The notes under the pieces: generated by a model
Seen by the model: the letters and a program-made list of their open reading frames with translations, nothing else
The model's database searches: none
Told to the model about the DNA's origin: nothing
Shown here: piece after piece, positions 60,192 through 64,000 of the stretch
Numbering within the stretch: position 1 is the stretch's first letter
Layout: every line of letters begins with the position of its first letter
Translations under genes and position numbers: made by a program
Assembly: GCA_033239525.1 (NCBI GenBank)
Contig: BSYO01000004.1
Coordinates: 19,196,037-19,260,036 of the forward strand
DNA length: 64,000 nt
Source of the DNA: Nepenthes gracilis
Lineage: Eukaryota; Streptophyta; Magnoliopsida; Caryophyllales; Nepenthaceae
Direction of reading: 5' to 3'

Positions 60192-60977
60192 TGTTGGGAT
60201 CACTTCTGTGTGGAAGTCCTTGGGACTTGAACTGAGCACGAATATACTAAGAGGAGACCGGAGTCAACTCTTTCGGTCAACTCATCCAGTCAATATGTTG
60301 ACTTTTATAAATTGTAAGTCGTCTGAAGGAGCAGGACGGGCTACTTTGACGGGTCAATGGTGTAGTTGACCGGTTAATATGAAGCGACAGACATTAGAGT
60401 TGATATGCCATATTTGGGAGATCTGAACGACTGTCATACCCAAAAAAGTGTACAGTTGACCTACCCTTATGGTGGTTAGTGGAAGTCATTCTCGAGACTC
60501 TAAAGGTTGATCGGTCTGCAGAAGCAAGTATGCGTTGCCTACTGCATGACCAGGCATGCGCATGCAGACAGACCTTGAAAGTTGAGTACCAACCACCGAG
60601 CTATAGTGATTGGTGTGTGTATATATATGTGCACTTTGCACATAGCGAAGGGTAGAAGAGGTGCAAGGGCAAGAACACGAAGAAGAAGAAGACACCGGCT
60701 AAGTTGAGTGAGAGTGTAATAGAGGAGAGAAAGAAAAAGAAAGAGAGCTGTGAGAGAAACAAGTGTGAGAGCCTTGATTACTTTGCTCTATTCTTATTTT
60801 CGCCTCCTGTAATTTTCTCATATTTAGTGATTCTTAGTGGACTTAGTATCCTGTGATTTTTTTCTTAATTTAGAAGGATTTTTTACGTAAAATTTTGTAT
60901 TCATTTCTCTTTTCATCTCTCTCTACTTTACCGTGCTCATTGTGCCCTATTAGTTGGCCGTCAATTCTGGCCAACAG
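60192..60977 (+). repeat. 5' LTR of the copia element (3' end tentative)
   Basis: It starts TGTTGGGATCAC. The most likely end is TGGCCAACA at 60977, by inverted-repeat match and by similarity to the right LTR of the compact element. That leaves a 54-bp gap to the PBS. The alternative end at 61029 (CATCA) would remove the gap. A TATATATA box lies at about 60618-60627. Confidence 0.6.
60263..60460. promoter_or_regulatory. Cluster of eight W-box cores in the copia LTR
   Basis: GTCAA at 60263, 60276, 60289 and 60353. TTGAC at 60298, 60346, 60366 and 60456. All are in the U3 part upstream of the likely TATA box. Confidence 0.5.
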
Positions 60978-61031
60978 GTGAAAACTGTTCCTGTATTTTA
61001 GAAAGTAGGTCACCCATTGCCCGCCATCAGG

Positions 61032-61047
61032 TGGTATCAGAGAGAGG
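61032..61047 (+). promoter_or_regulatory. Primer binding site of the copia element
   Basis: TGGTATCAGAGAGAGG. It matches the complement of the initiator-Met tRNA 3' end except at two positions (CC is AG here). Confidence 0.85.
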
Positions 61048-61064
61048 TTGACAACTCTGTCTGA

Positions 61065-61868
61065 ATGGTGTCATCATCCTTAAAGAACTTGCCATTCAGT
61101 GTAGAACAGTTCAATGGATTGGGCAACTTCATCCTCTGGCAGGAGAGGGTGAAGAACATTTTAATGAGAGAAGGAACAATCAAAGCACTGAGGAAGAAGG
61201 AAAATAAGCCGAAAAGCCTATCAGGGGAGGACTGGTAAGATAAACGAGATCTTACCAATTGCACTATCAAACTATGTCTGGCGGACAACACGCTCCAAGA
61301 GGTCCTTAGCCTGACTGATCCGGAGGAGGTGTGAGAGAAGCTTGAAAGCCGATACAAGTCTAAATCCTTGACAACCAGGTTTCATATTAAGGAACAATTC
61401 TATGGCCTGCGGTTGTCAGAAGGTGGCAACTTTGAGAAGCATTTGGACGACTTCAATCGGATTATAACTCAGATGTTCGCTCTTGATGAGGTAATCAAGG
61501 AGGAGGATAAGGCATTGGTGTTGCTGGCCTCTCTGCCAGCTTCTTATGATCATATTGTCACAACGTTGCTGTTTGGGAAAGACACTCTCAAACTAGACGA
61601 GGTCATTACCTCCCTACTTATGAATGAGTCAAGACAGTCACAAGGGGCTTCAACGTCCTCTCATAGTGAAGTACTTGTGACCAAGTCCAGGGGATGAAGT
61701 AAAGGTCAAAACCAGAAGCTTGGAGAGAAGGGTCGGAGTAAATCTCACTCACGGTATCAAAACCTTGAGTGTCATCACTGTCGTAAAAGGGGTCACATCA
61801 AGAAGCAGTGCTTCAAATGGAAGCACGAGAATGCCAAAAAGAAAAAAAGGAGAAAAGGGACGAAATGA
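61065..61868 (+). pseudogene. Copia gag with zinc knuckle
   Basis: Starts MVSSSLKNLPFSVEQFNG, then NFILWQERVKNILMREG, typical of Tork/Tnt1 gag. LESRYKSKSLTTRFHIKEQF and LLASLPASYDHIVTTLLFG follow. A CCHC knuckle, CHHCRKRGHIKKQC, is encoded at 61770-61811. In-frame stops: TAA 61236, TGA 61332 (a conserved Trp site), TGA 61695. The frame shifts by one in the A-rich run at about 61836-61856 and continues as protease. Gag would coat element RNA. Confidence 0.85.
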
Positions 61869-62142
61869 GGACAAGTTCTTCGTCTCAGTGGTCATAGGAG
61901 GTGATCTCCTGGTGACATGTGAAGAACATGTGGCAAACTTGACGGACGAGGAGTCCGGCTGGGTGATTGACTCTGGTGCCACCTTGCACGCCACGTCAAA
62001 AAGGGGGTTGTTCACATCTTACATTCTAGGAAACTTTGGAGTGATAAGGATGGGCAATGAAGGAACATCCCAAGTTGTCGGCAAGGGTGATGTTGTGCTG
62101 ACCACCAATAATGGAACAAAGCTCATATTGAAGGACGTCTGA
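61869..62142 (+). pseudogene. Copia aspartic protease
   Basis: SGWVIDSGATLHATSKRGLF holds the D-S-G-A active site (Asp codon 61969-61971). It is followed by VGKGDVVLTTNNGTKLILKD and a TGA at 62140-62142, probably once CGA. It would process the polyprotein. The same frame continues into integrase. Confidence 0.85.
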
Positions 62143-63430
62143 CATGTTCTTGACATCAGGCTTAATATCATCTCAGCAAGTTGGCTGGATGATGAAGGTT
62201 ATTGTAACACCTTCTGTGAAGGTGAGTGGAAACTTGCCAGAGGTACTTTGATGGTGGCAAGAGGAAAAAGGTGCTCTGGCTTGTACATCATGAAGGTGTT
62301 TGAAACGACCGGCGATATAAATGCTGCTACTGACAAGGAAATCGAGGACTTATGGCACAGGAGGTTGGACCATATGAGTGAATGTGGAATGAATCATCTG
62401 GCTAGGAAGGGCCTTATTGTCAGAGAAAAGGAGGACAGATTAAGGACGTGTCCTCACTGCTTGGCTGGCAAATAGAGCAGAGTCTCGTTTCATGGAGACT
62501 TGTCCTCCCCGAAGGCAGAACTGCTTGAGCTCATCCATACAGATGTGTGTGAACCATTCAAAGAACAGTCATTCGGTGGAGCTCAATATTTTGTCTCTTT
62601 CATTGATGATTGTTCCAGAAAACTGTGGGTCTATCCGTTGAAGTCTAACGACAAGGTTCTTGGTGTATCTGACCAATTTCATGCTCTTGTAGAGCGTTAG
62701 ACGGGGAAGAAACTGAAGGCCGTTCGGAGCGACAACGGCGGCGAATACCTGGGACCTTTTGATGTCTATTTTCGGTCACATGGTATTAGGCACCAGAAGA
62801 CGCTTCCAAAGACCCTTCAGTTGAACGGAGTGGCTACGCAGATGAACCGCATACTTCTAGAAAGAGTACGATGTATGCTCTCGGAAGCTGTGCTCCCCGG
62901 ACACTTCTGGGTCGAAGCACTGAAGACGGCGGACTACATTATAAATAGGTCGCCCAGTAAACCCTTGAAGGGTGAAGTGCCGGAGAAGATATGATCAAAT
63001 AAGGAACCATCTTATGATCATCTGTGGGTGTTTGGATGTAAAGCCTTTGTTCATGATCCAAGAGACGAAAGGACAAAGTTGGAGTCAAAGATGATGCAGC
63101 GCGTCTTTTTGGGCTACGGGGAAGATAAGTTGGGCTACCAGTTCTATAATCCAGCTATTAGAAGGCTCGTTAGGTCAAGGGACGTAACTTTCGCTGAAAA
63201 TGAGACGATTGAAGACATTGGCAGGAAGACCAAGTGTGATAGTAAACGAACGGATAAAGTAAGTGTCGAAATTATCCGTCTGGTACATCTAGAAGATAAG
63301 GACAATGGTCCTAAGGCGGTCGAAGAAATAATGGCTCCTAAAGGTCAGAATGAAGTCATTGCTCAACCGGCCGAGGATCTGCCTGTCAGACGGTCCTCAC
63401 GAAACAGACGACCATCTGTTCGTCTGTTGC
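62143..63430 (+). pseudogene. Copia integrase
   Basis: The zinc-binding stretch LWHRRLDHMSECGMNHL ... CPHCLAGK is complete. Core: first Asp in LIHTDVCEPF (62542-62544), second Asp in VRSDNGGEY (62731-62733). In the third motif NGVATQMNR the catalytic Glu is replaced by Thr (62836-62838). The C-terminal part reads FGCKAFVHDPRDERTKLESK and VFLGYGEDKLGYQFYNP. Stops at 62473, 62698 and 62992 fall at likely former Gln or Trp codons. It is inactive both by stops and by the lost Glu. Confidence 0.85.
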
Positions 63431-64000
63431 CAGTGAGTATATTATGCTCACTGATACCGGAGAGCCTGAAACTTATGAAGAGGTTATGGAGGATGAGAAC
63501 AAGGAGAAATGGCTAGAAGCCATAAAGGAGGAGATGTGTTCTCTTCATGAAAATCACACATCCGACCTAGTCAAGCTTCCTAAGGGGAAGAGAGCCTTAA
63601 AGAACAAGAAAATCTTTCTATTAAAGACTCCCGAAAACACCATGCAGCTGAGATATAAGGTGAGGCTAGTGGTGAAAGGTTTCGATCAATGGAAGGAAGT
63701 TGATTTTGATGAAATTTTTGCTTCAGTGGTAAAAATGTCTTCCATAAGAGTCGTGCTGGGCTTGGCGGCCGTTCAGGAGCTTGAGGTAGAGTAGATGGAT
63801 GTCCGGACAGCTTTCCTCCATGGTGAGCTTGAAGAAGAAATTTACATGGAACAGTCGGAGGGATTTGAGGCTAAGGGAAAGGAATAACTTGTTTGTCATC
63901 TGAGAAAAAGTCTATATGGTCTGAAGCAAGTTCCAAGGCAGTGGTACAAGAAGTTCGAGTCGGTTATGGCTCGTCAAGGATACCGGCGGACTACTCGTGA
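63431..64000 (+). pseudogene. Copia reverse transcriptase, N-terminal part
   Basis: After a frameshift near 63436 the frame reads EPETYEEVM, WLEAIKEEMCSLHENHT, YKVRLVVKGFDQ, VDFDEIFASVVKMSSIRVVL, then a TAG (63792) and MDVRTAFLHGELEEEIYMEQ. That last stretch carries the first catalytic Asp (MDV). A TAA at about 63886 and LRKSLYGLKQVPRQWYKKF follow. The window ends before the YVDD motif. Confidence 0.85.

Larger units (their letters stand above)
60192..64000 (+). mobile_element. Tork/Tnt1-like Ty1/copia element, cut by the window edge
   Basis: 5' LTR 60192-60977, PBS 61032-61047, gag from 61065, then protease, integrase and the first part of RT, in copia order (integrase before RT). The 3' end and 3' LTR lie beyond 64000. 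About nine in-frame stops and two frameshifts show it is dead. Its gag start and LTR end resemble those of the compact element at 31984-35343. Confidence 0.9.

Noticed and set aside
61749..62015. Minus-strand 88-codon ORF
   Set aside because: Shadow of copia gag and protease.

Overview
This window looks like nuclear DNA of a flowering plant from a gene-poor, repeat-dense region. I find no convincing host protein-coding gene, no tRNA or rRNA gene and no CRISPR array. What can be recognised is LTR retrotransposon sequence: Ty3/gypsy of the Tat type, Ty3/gypsy of the Del/Tekay type, and Ty1/copia of the Tork/Tnt1 type, in several nested layers. The rest is AT-rich intergenic sequence. The species cannot be named from the sequence.

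Layout. Positions 1-1580 are AT-rich with one unexplained open stretch. A Del-like LTR on the minus strand covers about 1581-3570. A badly decayed minus-strand Tat-like gypsy element follows (about 3590-13550): antisense-ORF remnant, integrase, RNase H, RT, protease region, gag. It is split by a plus-strand solo LTR at 9447-11789. Positions 13560-20800 are AT-rich, with a short Tat-LTR fragment near 16290. Positions 21785-26450 hold the integrase end and 3' LTR of a plus-strand Del-like element (Del-1); its integrase is split by a second solo LTR of the same family (22118-23747). A minus-strand solo LTR with two tandem arrays lies at 27716-30422. A second plus-strand Del-like element (Del-2) runs from about 30430 to 38324: end of 5' LTR, gag, protease, RT, RNase H and start of integrase. 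Its gag is split by a compact non-autonomous copia-type element (31984-35343), and its integrase is cut by a minus-strand LTR (38325 to about 40700).

The best preserved element is a 12.75-kb Tat-type gypsy on the minus strand (40820-53570). It has both LTRs, PBS, PPT, a 5-bp target duplication, gag-protease-RT-dual RNase H-integrase in nearly one frame, and plus-strand antisense ORFs with their own TATA-like boxes. It sits 27 bp inside an older solo LTR (40793-56637) flanked by an exact TATTA duplication. After more AT-rich sequence, a Tork/Tnt1-like copia element starts at 60192 and runs off the right edge.

How the parts relate. Insertion order can be read from what interrupts what: Del-2 before its three insertions, the outer solo LTR before the Tat element, and Del-1 and the old Tat element before their solo LTRs. 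All coding regions carry nonsense mutations, most of them of the C-to-T kind expected from deamination of methylated cytosine, so none of these elements should be autonomous today. The most unusual items are the copia-type element with about 1.46-kb LTRs and only about 433 bp inside, the antisense transcription units of the Tat element, and the dense W-box clusters in several LTRs. I found no new non-transposon system.
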